From Toxonevra muliebris (Eukaryota; Arthropoda; Insecta; Diptera; Pallopteridae): a stretch of DNA of 64,000 bases. How positions within the stretch are numbered: position 1 is the first letter of the stretch; each line of letters starts with the position of its first letter. The notes under the pieces are model-generated. The model was not told where the DNA came from. It saw only the letters and a program-made list of their open reading frames with translations, and ran no database searches. The DNA lies in NCBI GenBank assembly GCA_963691655.1, contig OY829327.1:54448079-54512078 (forward strand), read 5' to 3'. Below, piece after piece: positions 12,523-26,018 of this stretch. A program made the translations under genes and the position numbers.

Positions 12523-15500
12523 GTAAGCATTTTTAAGGAATTTTTTATTTACTATTAAATTTTTTTATATTTTTTTTGTTCTTAACTTTTATTCTTTAAA
12601 AAAAGTTTTAATCGAAAGAAATTGATACGAACATTTTCCTACGAAAAGGTAAAAATAGCATGAAAATTTTACTGAAAAATCAAAATGGTGGATGCTTAAT
12701 TTTATTGTGTTTGAATAAAGTAGGAATAAAATTTCTGTTGCTTCTGTAATTACGAGTTTCGAAAAAATCCAAATCAGTGTTTCCAATCGGACACTACATT
12801 AAATTTGCTCTGCAACCACGATTTCGCTCGGTCAGAACCAGAAATCAGAATTTTTTAGAAGGAAGCATAATTTTCAGAACCAATTAAAACATGCTAATAG
12901 TATAAAAATTGGTAAATAAGAGAGCTTAACGCCGATGGTCAATTAACGCATTCCAAGGAAAATTTTTCGAAAACAGGCAATAATACCTACTTACAGCCTG
13001 CCGTCATGTTCCATCGATAGCAGTAACAATATGCTTATATCGTGGGTTCACATAGTGAAGAAATCATTGATGCGATCGGCGTACTGAATGCGCTGGAGTT
13101 GGCAATATCAGTGCTGGAATACTCAAATCCTGGCCGGATTTTTGATTCTGTTTTAAACTTCAAGCCAATGAAACGTTTTGTTCAGGCCTTATGCTTTACA
13201 GGGAGTAAACGCAATTGAGAAAAAGAAAAACCAGAAAAATATTAGACCCATTTTGCTGGCGAATCATGTGCAATTATTGTTTTTACAAACAAGAAGAAAT
13301 TAAAAAGAATATGTATTTACAGCGAAAACTGGCAATTCCCCCTATATTTCTATGATACAACATCCATCCCATTGAGGATCTAGGCCAAGCTTTTCGCATA
13401 TTTGGAGAGGCCCTGATTTTTGCGAGTAGAGAGCTGGGTAGGCTGCAAAGAAGGTCACACCAATTTTCTTAATTTTATCGACAAGAATATTAATATTAAT
13501 ATTTTTTATTTTTTAATTTTAATAACATGCGGAAGAACATAAAATTATTATTAATTCCATACATATATATGTATATATTGTTATTTTTTATTAATTCTAA
13601 AAATTTTTTATGCTTTGTTTTTTCCTTCTTTGTATTTCGCCCACAAAAGGTTAATAGCGACGACGATTCTATTGCGTCTACTTCGAAAAACGCTGCTGCC
13701 AATAAAAACAACAAAACTAAATCTGAAGGCGACGACGAAGACGACAACGACAATAAAAACGAAAACCAAAAAAATAAGAACGAAGGTGAATTATTAAACG
13801 TCGACAGCGTTAAAAACAAGAAGAACAAGAACGCTGACAGCGACGACGAAGACGACGACAACGACGACGATCTGCCACAATCGGAGATCGAAGTCAATTC
13901 GCTGCCATCGCCGCTTTTTGATTTAGATGACGAGGCAAAGGAAGAACTAGCCGATTTCAATACAATGTTACAATCAGCTGCACCACCATTCCATCATCAT
14001 CATCATCCACATCGTCCGACTGCTGCCGGTGTACAGGGTTATCCAGCAGTTGGCGGCGGTGCGAATAGTGCATTCCATCGTCAGGCGACCGGTTTCCATC
14101 ATGGCCATCATCAGGTAAGAGAGAGAATGAATGCAATCAACTAACCAAACACCAAGTAACACCTTTTCTTTTAATGGAGTATATAGAATTGACTGACTGA
14201 CTGACTAACAGACTTGACTTGACTGTTTAAATGATTTGTATTTGATATAATCGTCTTCATTCAAAAAAAAAAAAAAATATATATTTTAAAGACGGGGATA
14301 AAAATGAGTTTGAATGAAAGGAATTTCGAATGTGAATGTATGTGTGCATGTATGTGTGTGTATGTGTACTTGTACACCATTTTTAAAACATAAAACATCC
14401 AAATTTGATTGAGAATTCACTTAACCAACACGATCGATGAAATCGATGCGATCACTAAAGTTATTTGTGGATTTTTCCCCTCTTACTCTTCTGTAAAGTG
14501 AATGTTTGCTAAAGACGAGAATGGCGTGGCGGCATAAGGAGCCTTTGTGCCAAAGAAGAAAAGATCATGGTCGTATGAGGAGTTTCTCCATATGTCACTC
14601 TTGTATCTGCTTTCGACATGATAAAAATCAATTCCTATGAAAGTGGGTAAATTAAAAAAAAAAAAACGAAAGGAAAGGAAAGTAGCGGATTTCTCTAAAA
14701 AAAAAAGAAGGCCACAATTATCCACAGCAGCAAATCATTTCCTTTTCAAAGTTTCCTTCATTTGCTAAATGCTTTTATAAACTGTAAACGCTGTAAAGAG
14801 TTGGCGTTTGATTAAATATTTGTGACTAGATAAAGACAAATTTGGCAATTTGAAATGAAGTATTGAAATAAGTAAATAGGGATAATACATTGATGCAGAC
14901 TGTCAGTATATACCTTGGCCTCTCTCCTTTTACCAGGCACTCACTTGCATAAGCAAACGTTTACTTTTATTTTATTATTATAATTTATCAAAACTTTGTA
15001 CATGTGCTCCACAAACATCAACTCTTCTTATTCAAAGTAAAGTATTTGAGTATCTTAAGTATTTGTATCCGTTTGCTGTATCTGCCTTTGTAGCTGGCTG
15101 AATCTTTAGATACATATAGATTTTTTTTATATTAATTTCTATTTCATTTATTTGTTTGTTTGTGATGTTGTCTTCCATCTTCTCTTTTTCTTTTCTCTGC
15201 TTCTGTCAAGGATCATTTGCACGATTGTTGAGTGTTTTCTTTTTGCTTCAAAACTTCAGCAGAGCAATCACTTGAATAATTCTACTTACTTCTTTACGTT
15301 GTTTTTGTTGTTGTTGCTAAAGTTTCAACCAAAAGTCAATGAAGAAAGAAGAGTATGTCTGGGCGAACGGGGAAATCTCATAATGGATCAAAATTTCAGT
15401 ATTTCAGTCTAGAATAACATGAATTCTAATTTTTTTTTCTTATTTTACTTGAAAAATTCTGTTTTCTTTTTTTGGTTCTTCAATTTTTTTTTTTTAGTTT

Positions 15501-18500
15501 CTGCTCCAACTTCTTTTGCTTGTTCTCTTCTTCATTTAACAAGTTTTGTTCGTTCTCAAGTAGTTGTAAGATTTTTTAGGTTTTTTCTTTTTGTATTAGT
15601 TTTTAAAATTTCTTTATATTTTATATAAGAATACAGCTTTTTGACATTATTGATTTGTTTTCAATTGGGAATCGGATGTAAATAGTTGGTGATGGTGGTG
15701 GTGGTGGTGCTGCGCCATTCATTATATAAACAACTAGTTTATTTTTGTTGCGGTTGCTTATTGCTTTCGATATTCTGAATCACTTTCATGAATTCATTCA
15801 AGATTTTGCTCTTTTTTTTTTGGTGGAGGGGATTTTATTGCTCGTTTTTGAAAGCAATTTACCTGTCATTTAACAAAAAGATTGACAGGAAAAAAAATAA
15901 TATTTAAGATATGCATTTATCTGAGATTAAAGTAAAATGCATAAAAGATTTGTAAGAATTTTTTAATGTTACATTTTTTGATTTGGTTGTGAATGAAGCC
16001 GTTTATATTAGATACCTTAATATTTCTAAAAATTTTAAATATTTCTTATGAAATTTATTATATTGTTTTGTTCGAATTTAATTTGTTTCATAATAAAAAA
16101 TTTTACCATGAAAAGCTAAAAAGTTTGCTAACCAATTTCAAAAACCGGTTAAACTTTAAAAATTCATCAAAAATACATTTAACAACTTATTCGAAAAATA
16201 ATTACAGTTTACAATTTTTATATATGCTAGCTTCAAAATAGTATTTCATAATTTAAAATTATTAGGGTTTACCTGGCTAAAAGGCCTAGGTAAACAGACA
16301 TAACTTTTTTTGGAAGAGTTTATGAAAATTAACAAATACTAGTAATTATTTTACATTTAAAATAGTAAATTTATTTAGTTAAAACTAAAAACTGAACGTA
16401 AAAGTTATAAGTAAACAAGTGTCCATATATTTTACACAAGCTACAGCTGACCAAACTTTAAGAAAAAATAAAGGGCTCGAAATCCTCAAGAGTATAATCT
16501 CCTAAAGCAAAATCAGCAAGCAGTTATGAAAAAAAAACATAATCTCATGATCCTCAAATACAAAACCCCCAAGCTCAAAAACCACAACCACAAATTCATA
16601 ATCTCTAAGCACAAAATCTCCCAATCCAAAACGATAATGTGAGCTAGGCCTTACCTGGCAACTGATAGGTTATAACTTTCAGGCTCTAGTTGCATTTATT
16701 AGGGCAGACTGGGGAATTGTGGACCATCGTCATATTTTTGCGCCTAGTAATGGTTGACAGTTACAAATAACTGTTATCAGCTCATCTCATGCAAAGCTCA
16801 TTTTTCGTTTAGTACTCGGTTTGTGTACACGGTTAGTTATCTCGCTTCGATACCAAATAGAAATTTGTTTTTTTTCACTTTGAGTTTCATTTAATTTAAC
16901 CATACTTTTCGAGAACCAACTCAGGCAAATATGCTCATAATATTCGCCGAACCTTAAGCCTTCGACACAGACAAGGCTTAAGGCATGAATTTTGCCATAT
17001 TGTTGGGAATTACGGACCACTTTTGTCGGGGTATTACGGACCACTCAGTTCTTGACATTGTACAAGCTAACTTCGTGTATTTGATGCATATAAGTGATTT
17101 TTCATGCAAAATTTCAACACAGCATTAGTTTTTCGGCAATTTCTAATAGTTTTTTGGTACGAAAATAATTTTTCAAATGTAAGTACACAATGTTGAGGTT
17201 AGGTTCTCTTTTGTAGAGGATTTCGGTTACATTTTCAAAAAAAGCGAACATATTTATTATTCATATTTATAATTTCGAACAATCGAAAAATTAATCGGTG
17301 ATATCGCTTCGCTCTAAATAAGGATATATGCGAACTCAACGCGATATTTTCCAAAAAACAAATTAGTCCGAAACAACTTTTTTCACATTTTTTTAATAAA
17401 TAATTGATGAAAATAAACGCTTTCCGCGTTTTTTATTAAACATCGTCACCAAAATAGCCAAAAAAAAAAGATGAACGGCCAAAACACCACTGCAATGTGT
17501 GCGATCGAGCTGTTCGATTAGCATGAACCGGAATGACTGCAAGTTACTGGACTTGTGAACATTGCGTTTCGGACTGATTTTGATTGCCTTTTTTCACTTC
17601 ATTTTACTTTGTTTCTTTTTAATAATGAATCTTCTGAATCATTTTGAATAAAAAATAAAGTGTTTGTACCACAATTTTTTATTTTTAATTGATTTACAAA
17701 GTGGTCCACAATTCCCCGAGATTTTTCAAAATCGTAAAAACACAATTTTTGCGTCAATCGACCCAAAGAGAGGTTATTTCTCGTACTACAAATTTAAGCT
17801 TTGAAATTTTCAGAAATAGCTATTTTTTTGTGAGTTTTTATCCAAAATGAAAATGCGGTCCACAATACCCCAGTCTCCCGTACCTAATCTAAAAATGAAA
17901 AACAAAGTTTGCTTCATTATTTTGCGTCTTAATTTATTTTTTCGTTATGATCACTGTCTCGATACCTAAAATGAATAGTAATATTAAATCTTACCAAAGG
18001 TTAATTTTTTGGCGACAACAGTTGAAAATAATAGCCAAAAATTAAATTGTCGATATTTTGTGTTTGAATGATTTTGTGTCTGTGGATTACGAATTTGTAG
18101 ATTTTGATTTGGGGGATTTTTTTTTTTTCATATTTCATACCCAACTCAAAATAAGCAAATTTCAACCAAAGTATATTTTCCCAAATTTCGCTTTTTTAAA
18201 CTTATAATTTAATAACTGAGAAAGTTTATTGCTCATGATTTTGTGTACTATTATGTATATTTTGTTCTACAGTTGTTCACCTGATTTTCTCGGGGAAGGC
18301 CAGTTACTATTACACCCTTTAAAATTTTTCATAATTTTTCTTGAGTGCCTATATGTTATATTGAAGACCTATAGGAATTGAATTTCAAAAATTTTCAATA
18401 TTGGATCACGATTTCTGGTACCTGTTCAAACGGGATAAAAATGAAAGGAAACCGTAGATTAATGAATCATGTTCTTCTTTCTAAGTTTTATGGCTACATC

Positions 18501-21500
18501 TTTTTAAATTTTAAAATCCCTCAATATGAAAAAAGAACGGAAATAATCTTAAATTAATTTATTAAGTTTAATTATTAATTAAGAACGTTAAATTGCTACA
18601 AATTCTCTTCGGAGTGCATTTAATCTTATGTCAGCATAATTCTCGAGATGAGAATAATTTGTTGAATGCGCTTAAAATTTGTTATCAGATACATATGTTT
18701 ATCAAGTAGTTTGCCCAGCGATAACGATTGCATTTTATTCTTTCATTCGAGTACCTACAATAAAAATCAATAAAAACTTTTAGTTTAGCACAAGTCGTTT
18801 GAATTTGTTCAAATCATGCCACAAAAATATTACGGTCTCAACAAAATTAGCATTCGCTATCAAAATATATTCGGTTTCCGTAAGTTGTTTTTAATCATGT
18901 AGATATAATTAGTAGATTATTGATTTTCATTTGCAGACTGTATGCCAATATTCGTGTGAGTCAACATTTATCAATTCCTAGTTGAAATTGAATACAAATT
19001 GATAAGATATCACGTTTTTACTATGAAATACCAAATAATTTAAAATTATTTTGTACTCGATTCAATTTATGAAAGAGACCCGAATACGGAAGTAAATAAA
19101 AATAGAGTTAGATGGAAGTCACAAAGCGATCTATGTTTAAGAGTATTTCTAATCAAAAGTTCAAGCCAGTGGATGCTCATTCAATGATTTGCGGTATTAT
19201 TGGCGCATACGTTGAAAAGCTAAGCACTGTGATTAGGCGATCTAACCTAGCACGTCTCGGGTTTAAAAAGCACTAGGGTCTTCAACTGCTTAACGTTGTT
19301 ATGGTGTCTTTTTTCAAAGGGTTCAACCTTACTCTACAAAAACTATAAATTATATTGAGAGCCCATGAATGTTCACCGATATGCAAATCGAAATTTTCCT
19401 TGTCTGTGACTTTGATGTCATCGAAACAAATCTGTAATGAATTTGATGTCATCGAAATTTCCTTGTGTGTGACTTTGATGTCATCGAAACAAATCTGAAT
19501 GAATTTGATGTCATCGAAACAAATCTGTAATGAACTAACTTTGCATTTACAGCAAATGTAACAAAACACATAACGATTGCTATCACAATCGTGAGATGGA
19601 TTGTTACTTCTTCTTGCCGTATTGTACTCTACAATAGCCAAGTCAGCAACCAATGTCGAACTGCAGTTGTATGATGACGATGCCTGCGGGCCCGCTTTTC
19701 CACCCTTATTAGCTGCCGATACTGCCTACATTAGAACACGTTTACTACGAGTATCTGCCATGACGGCATAAAAGCCATGATACAGGGACTTTACGGATCA
19801 CGAAATTGCTCCGTTGCCCACCGTCACCACGTAAAGGATCCCTGGAAGCAGACGCATGCAAGATATAATCGCTTTGCATAGAACCCGAGCTTTGAATTAT
19901 TTAAAAGAACATATTTTCTGGATTCAAGTAGTAGATTTTTGGTTAAGTGGGTTATGGGGTTATTATTTATGAGTTTATTTTTAAAGACCTATGGTTAAGC
20001 GTAGAGATTAAGCTGAATAGGAGGTTATTGGAGTTGATGTTCATTCAAGAGCTTGAATTTGGAGTTTCCAACTTCTCTCTTAGGGTTATGTGCATTTGAG
20101 GTTATATCAGAATCTTGATGTGATGGTGTTAAATAAGCCTCGGGTTTGGGCTTAGCGACCCCAAAAACATGTTATAAACATGGCCGGACCTCCAGATCAG
20201 AACAAAAATTTTTTTTTGTTAATAAAAATCCTTTTGGAATGTTATAGATTTTGTCAGAATTTGAAGTAAAAGAACGAAAATTAATAAAGTTAAAATTTAA
20301 ATAATTATTAAAATTATTAGGCTTTGAATGAACAATAATGCTAGAAGAATATCAAAAAGTTCATAGAACTAGCAGATCAGACGATCGCTTCGGAACCAGC
20401 TACGGTTCCTCATCAGTGATCTTTGTGATAATTCCCTAATTTCAACAATCCATATAAATAAAAATACTGTAGAGCAAATGAGAATTACAAAGACAGTTAT
20501 TTTTACTGAATAGTATTATTGAAGGGAACTACAGTTCTATGAACTTTTTGCCATTCTTCTTTGACACTTAGAATTTAAAATTTGGTAGTCATATCCAAGC
20601 GCTCCGAGACACATGGGAAAAAACTCAAAATTTCAAAGAAAACCATTTCTGTAAGTGTAAAACTTTTTTCCCCCTTTTCCAGACAGTTTAGAGCATATTT
20701 TAAGCTAATAAACATTCTGCAGTGGTGGTACCTCTTCAGATAGTACAATAATTTATTTTTGTCTAATTAATGAATTTATTTTAACTTTAAGTGCAATTTT
20801 AGCCACGTAATTCATTAAAGTTTTCTATTTGTGGTTCAAGTTTTCCAACAAGCCCTCATTTCCCCGATCCTGTTTGGCTTAGCTCTCTTGCATTAACCCA
20901 GCAATGCCTGTTGGTGCCATATGGCACCTTGACGCTGAGCCGTTCCTGAGCCAACTTCAAAAACAATTAATTTTTCTCAAGTTACTTTCTTGATCTATCT
21001 ACTTTGGTTCCAGCTCATCCTTAATGGGTTAAAATATTTGCATATTTATTTTTAACATTCAATCCATTCAAAATTGTATTTTCACTAATTCTTTAGTCTC
21101 AAATTTGTATTTGCATTTATTCTTAAAACTCAATTCATTATACATTATTTTGTGCTTGCATTAACGATTTTTAAGCGTTTATCCCAACTCTGGGTCCATT
21201 TGTTAGGCGGATTACGATTTCATAACAAATTCATTTGAAGCGATTTGAATGAATCCATCTGTTCTCCGCCAACATATTCAATTCTGCATTCTGTATGCAG
21301 ATTTTCTTAAGCCAAAATATTTACAGATTTTCGCATAATTACCAAAATATTACATTTACAAAAAAAAGCCTAAACTCACAGCTTAAAGCATCGACAATGG
21401 CAAATAGCAATAACAACAGATAAAACAAGAGGCTCAATTAAATCCATTTTGGTTGTCTGCAATTGTCACTTAATACCCATATCCGGAGGGACAAACAGAC

Positions 21501-24500
21501 AGACAGACACTGCACATGCGCAAATGTCTCATATACTAGTGTATGAATAAATGTATTATGTAGGCATGCATGTAAATGGGCAACAACAGCATCAGAAGTA
21601 CCAACAAATCATCATACAACACCATAACCATTAAAAGTACCTGTCAAAATCACGAAGACGCATAATGACATGTTGCCCGCGTTGTTGTGGCGGAACAAGA
21701 CATTTTAAACATATACACACACACGAAAATCGTAAAATCAACAAAAAAAAATGCATATATGAAGAAAGACAAAAACAAAGAGAGAGAAAAAAAAACAATT
21801 TATGAAGCCAAGAAAAAAAAAGACCACAAAAAGACAAATGCAACAACCAAGCAGCAGTTGTCACAAAAGTCAGTAGCAATTACTTTAAAAGTGTCGTTCC
21901 ATTCATCGTCAACGGTGTCAACGCTGCTTGTCTTTGCGGCATGTAAAAGAATCAAAACAAAACAGAAAGGAATACTTGTTGCCAACCTGCGTCCTGTCGA
22001 GAAGAGCAAGGATTAAAATCGTACTCACTGTGCCGCCACGGCTGAACTTCAATACCATGAAGGCAAAAAAGTAACTCCCCAAAACTGCAGGTTCTCTCGG
22101 TCTCAAATAGCTATAAAGTATTTTAATGAACATGTTTCAGTGATTTTTCTGGAGAATTCTTGTCAATACATTAGTTTAGATATACTGATGGGAATTGTGC
22201 GGAACACCGTTAATCCCGTCGGTAAAAATCAATTAACAAACTTAAAAGGTACCGCAGTACACTGAACGTGTCTTTAAAGGCGCCTGCTTCTACCTGCTTT
22301 TTCTTGGAATTAATTATTTATTAATTTGTGTTTTTTCTTTAAATTTTTCTCATATTTTACAATAATGACTTTATTCATAATTTTGGTAGAGGAGAAATAT
22401 AAAAAAACCATTAAACGCTTTTATTTCTCCAAGTTTTAAAAAATAATATTTTCATTTCCCTTCGCTTTTTTATTGCTGCTGCTCCTTCCCTCCTCACTCT
22501 TTTCAACATTTAATTTGCAATTTAATTTAATGTTTTTTGTGTGTGATTTTTTTTTCTTGATGCACTTTGCACAATTACGAGTACACTCTTGCCACATACG
22601 CTAATTGCATTAAACTGCTGCACAGTTGCACAGGTCCGTTGCATTCCAATGCACAAATCCGCCGCTCTACTCAGTTTATTCAATTCAGTGGCAATCTCGG
22701 TGAGTTGATGATCCCCTCCGCCCTCCACCGACCCACCTCACCTCGCACAGGTGCCATATTGTATTAAAAAGTTTTTTTTTTTTTAAAGTGTTTAGCACTG
22801 ACTGACGGTAGTAGCCTGTAATTAAATGTCAATTTACGTGCTTGCAAAAAACTCAGATTTACGAATATAAATGTGGCTTTTTAATGAATTGCATTTAGTG
22901 TGTGTGTGTGTGAAGAGTTAGTAGAGTGAAGAGTTTTGTATTTACTTAAGTATGAGAATTGTTTTCTTTTATGCAACAAAAAACTTAATATTAATAACTT
23001 TTTGTTTTTCTCCTTACATTGAAATATAAATGTATTATTTTTATTATTAATAGTTAAATAATATGTGAACTTAACCTTTTCAGGGCAACTTTCCGATCAC
23101 GGTGTTCAATATTTCTTTCTACGTATTTTTGAATAAGTTTATTCATTTTCATTAAAATCAACCTTTTTTTAATTCAAAATCAATTAATGTCTTCCTTATA
23201 AATAGTTTAACATAAAATTTGTTTCGAGAAAATTTTGTATTTTGGATTTTGTAGCTTCCCAAACCAAATGTTTAGTACTTCATGAAAAAATATCGACTTT
23301 TTAACATAGCAATTCACAATGTTGGCAGAAAGGCGTACGAAGTGAAAGAAATTCTGCTAACCCTGCAAAGAAAATTGGAGCTTAGCATCGAAAAACTTTT
23401 AGTTCAAATACGATGCAAAGGGTTTGCAGTGGTGAGCTCTAATTGTTTGTGCTCTGAGATTAAGGATCGAGAACAACAATTGCACACTTTAGCTTCATAG
23501 TAATATTCACCCCTATTACAGATCACGATAGAGATTGAATCTCTATTTCTATTGCCGCCCCTATTCCTACAATAAATGATATTGCTAGTAAATGACAACA
23601 AAAATATTTGCAAACAGAAATAAAATAAAATAAAAGAGTTAGATTCAAAATAAAAAAAAATATATTAAATAAAATGGAATCTGTTGGTGAGGCAATTTTA
23701 GCGATTGAAAGGAGCATCTGAAGTGCTTTCACTTAAAGTGGAACGAAAATTTTTGAGGGACTTCAGTAATCCTATGGAAATGGATGATAGTGAAATTTCA
23801 TTAATATTTAAATTAGTGTTATAAAAAATTTAAGGCTAAGTAGGCCCGCTTTCAATGGACATTTATCCTAATGTCAGCAAATTATAAATTATTTATTTTT
23901 AAAATGCAATATTTTTTATTTAAATTAATGTAATACTCACATTTTTAATTCTTTTCACCATTAAAATCCATTGACGGAAAGAGTTAGTTTCTTTAATTCC
24001 GACAAGCAAAACACAATAGAAAAATTTCTCTATAGTCATCTCTCAAATCTCATCTCGATTGTGACTTGTGATGCCCGATTTTATATTTTCGAACACAAAA
24101 AAATCACATAAGGAACTTCCAATGACAACTATAGAGATTTCTCTATAGTTGCTATCTCTATCGTGATCTGCAATAGGGGTGATTAGTTCTTAAAGTTCCG
24201 AGAAAGTACAAACAAATTCGTCCCATTATATTCTGTCTTGTTCAAAGTTTTTGTCTAAATCGGAGTCACAATTTTTACATGTGTAGAAAGAGCGGGAACT
24301 CATATCAGGATACTTCAAATGAACTGCAATTATGCACGTATTGCATGCGATGGTGTTGTTGCGATTTTTAGTAGCTGGCATTCCAAAATACAATTTTCTA
24401 TGATTTCCAATCGATTAATATACATCTGAATGCAAAACAGGAAAAACACATTATCTGGCCGAGATATAGCGAGTGCATCTTTTCTCCACGAAACCTTATG

Positions 24501-25985
24501 AAAAGTGAGGTATTGGTCTCACAATAATTTAGCACTGTTGATCAAAAGATGTCGCTGTCAACAGATCGAAAAATTGTGGTGGCTCAAACCACCCGACAGT
24601 CTCCTATTGCGGAAAATTTGACACGTCAATTTTAAATGTTGTTTAAGATAAAAACATTTGAAGCTGCTATCACTATCTAAAAGAGAAGTATATACCCCCA
24701 TTGCAAAGTCCTTGTATTGGATAATCTGATTCCACTTGATTTATTCAAATGTGAGTTTTGTTTATATATGAGTTATCAAATTTTCGATCACTAAAAGGAT
24801 CATGCCAATCATTAAAGACACAACAATTTTTGCGCAAATATTTCAATTTAATGAAAAACTTTCGTTGATTTTAAGTATAGGCCTTAGTTAAGTATTGAAA
24901 CTATAGAAACAAAAACTATTGACATCATAAAGCTAGTAAGTAATATATTGAGATCTTAATAATTTGTGAAACTAAATCCAAACGAATACGAAATAAAATA
25001 TATTACTTTGGTGACAAACCTCAATCAGGCAATGTCAACTAACTGTAATAAATGCCCTTAAATAAATGTTATTATAGATCAGCACAAGTGCATCTAATAA
25101 ATATGTATTTAATATTAAGACATAAAAGTTTAAATGAACGAACGAAACTTCAACTCAAACACAAACACGAAATATTTGAAATACGAAGGTGAGCTCAAGT
25201 TTGAACTGAAGCGTGTAAAATTATAATAATTAAAGACATGTTTGTGGGACGGTAACACGTGCAATTCAACCGAGAAAGAATGACAGAGAGCGCGAGTGGT
25301 CGAATTAATAGAATTAGAAAGGGAGCAAAGATTCACGACACGAAATGCAGTGCAACATAGCTGCTGAGATGAAGTTGACATTAACATTGTCGTCCGTCTC
25401 CATTGGTAGTGGCCGGGGCAATTTACAAAATGTACTTTGGTTCTGAAATGAATGCGTGTGAAATACAACAACAGCAGGAAAACATGAACAGCAACACTAG
25501 CAGTAGAAAACACCAGTAGTAGCAAAAAGAACAAAAACAACAACTACAATTGACAATGACTACAATAACAATAGTTATTAGTTTCCCGTCGCATAAACAT
25601 ACACATTACACGCACATACACACACATACATTCTCCTAACTACCAATACCCATGCACAGTGCTTAGATACCTGTTTTCGGTTTTACTCGTACACAATGTT
25701 TTGGAATTAACCCTGATGTGTACGAACCTACTTACTGGCTTGCCTATGTACGTATGAATATAGCTGGCTACCTGACTGCTTACCTGGCCAGAGTCAGTCA
25801 TTGTTATCACTGCGCATTATAGTGACACACATACACACACACACATGCAAACGATTTGTGTTTGAGTGTGTGCGTATTTATTATTTTATTTTTATTTACT
25901 TTGCATCATCGCACTTGCTGTGGAATCTCTAAGCTGGCATCTTAAAGATGCTTACTTATCTTGTATGCAAGTGTGTGTCTCTACG

Positions 25986-26018
<33 letters not shown>

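Noticed and set aside
13496..13960. 154-aa minus-strand ORF rich in Ser
   Set aside because: Antisense shadow of the acidic cnc exon.
21687..22016. Lys-rich 109-aa plus ORF
   Set aside because: A-rich low-complexity intron DNA without splice or family support.
25130..25543. 137-aa minus ORF
   Set aside because: Hydrophobic start and random-looking remainder; no domain, start context or splice support.
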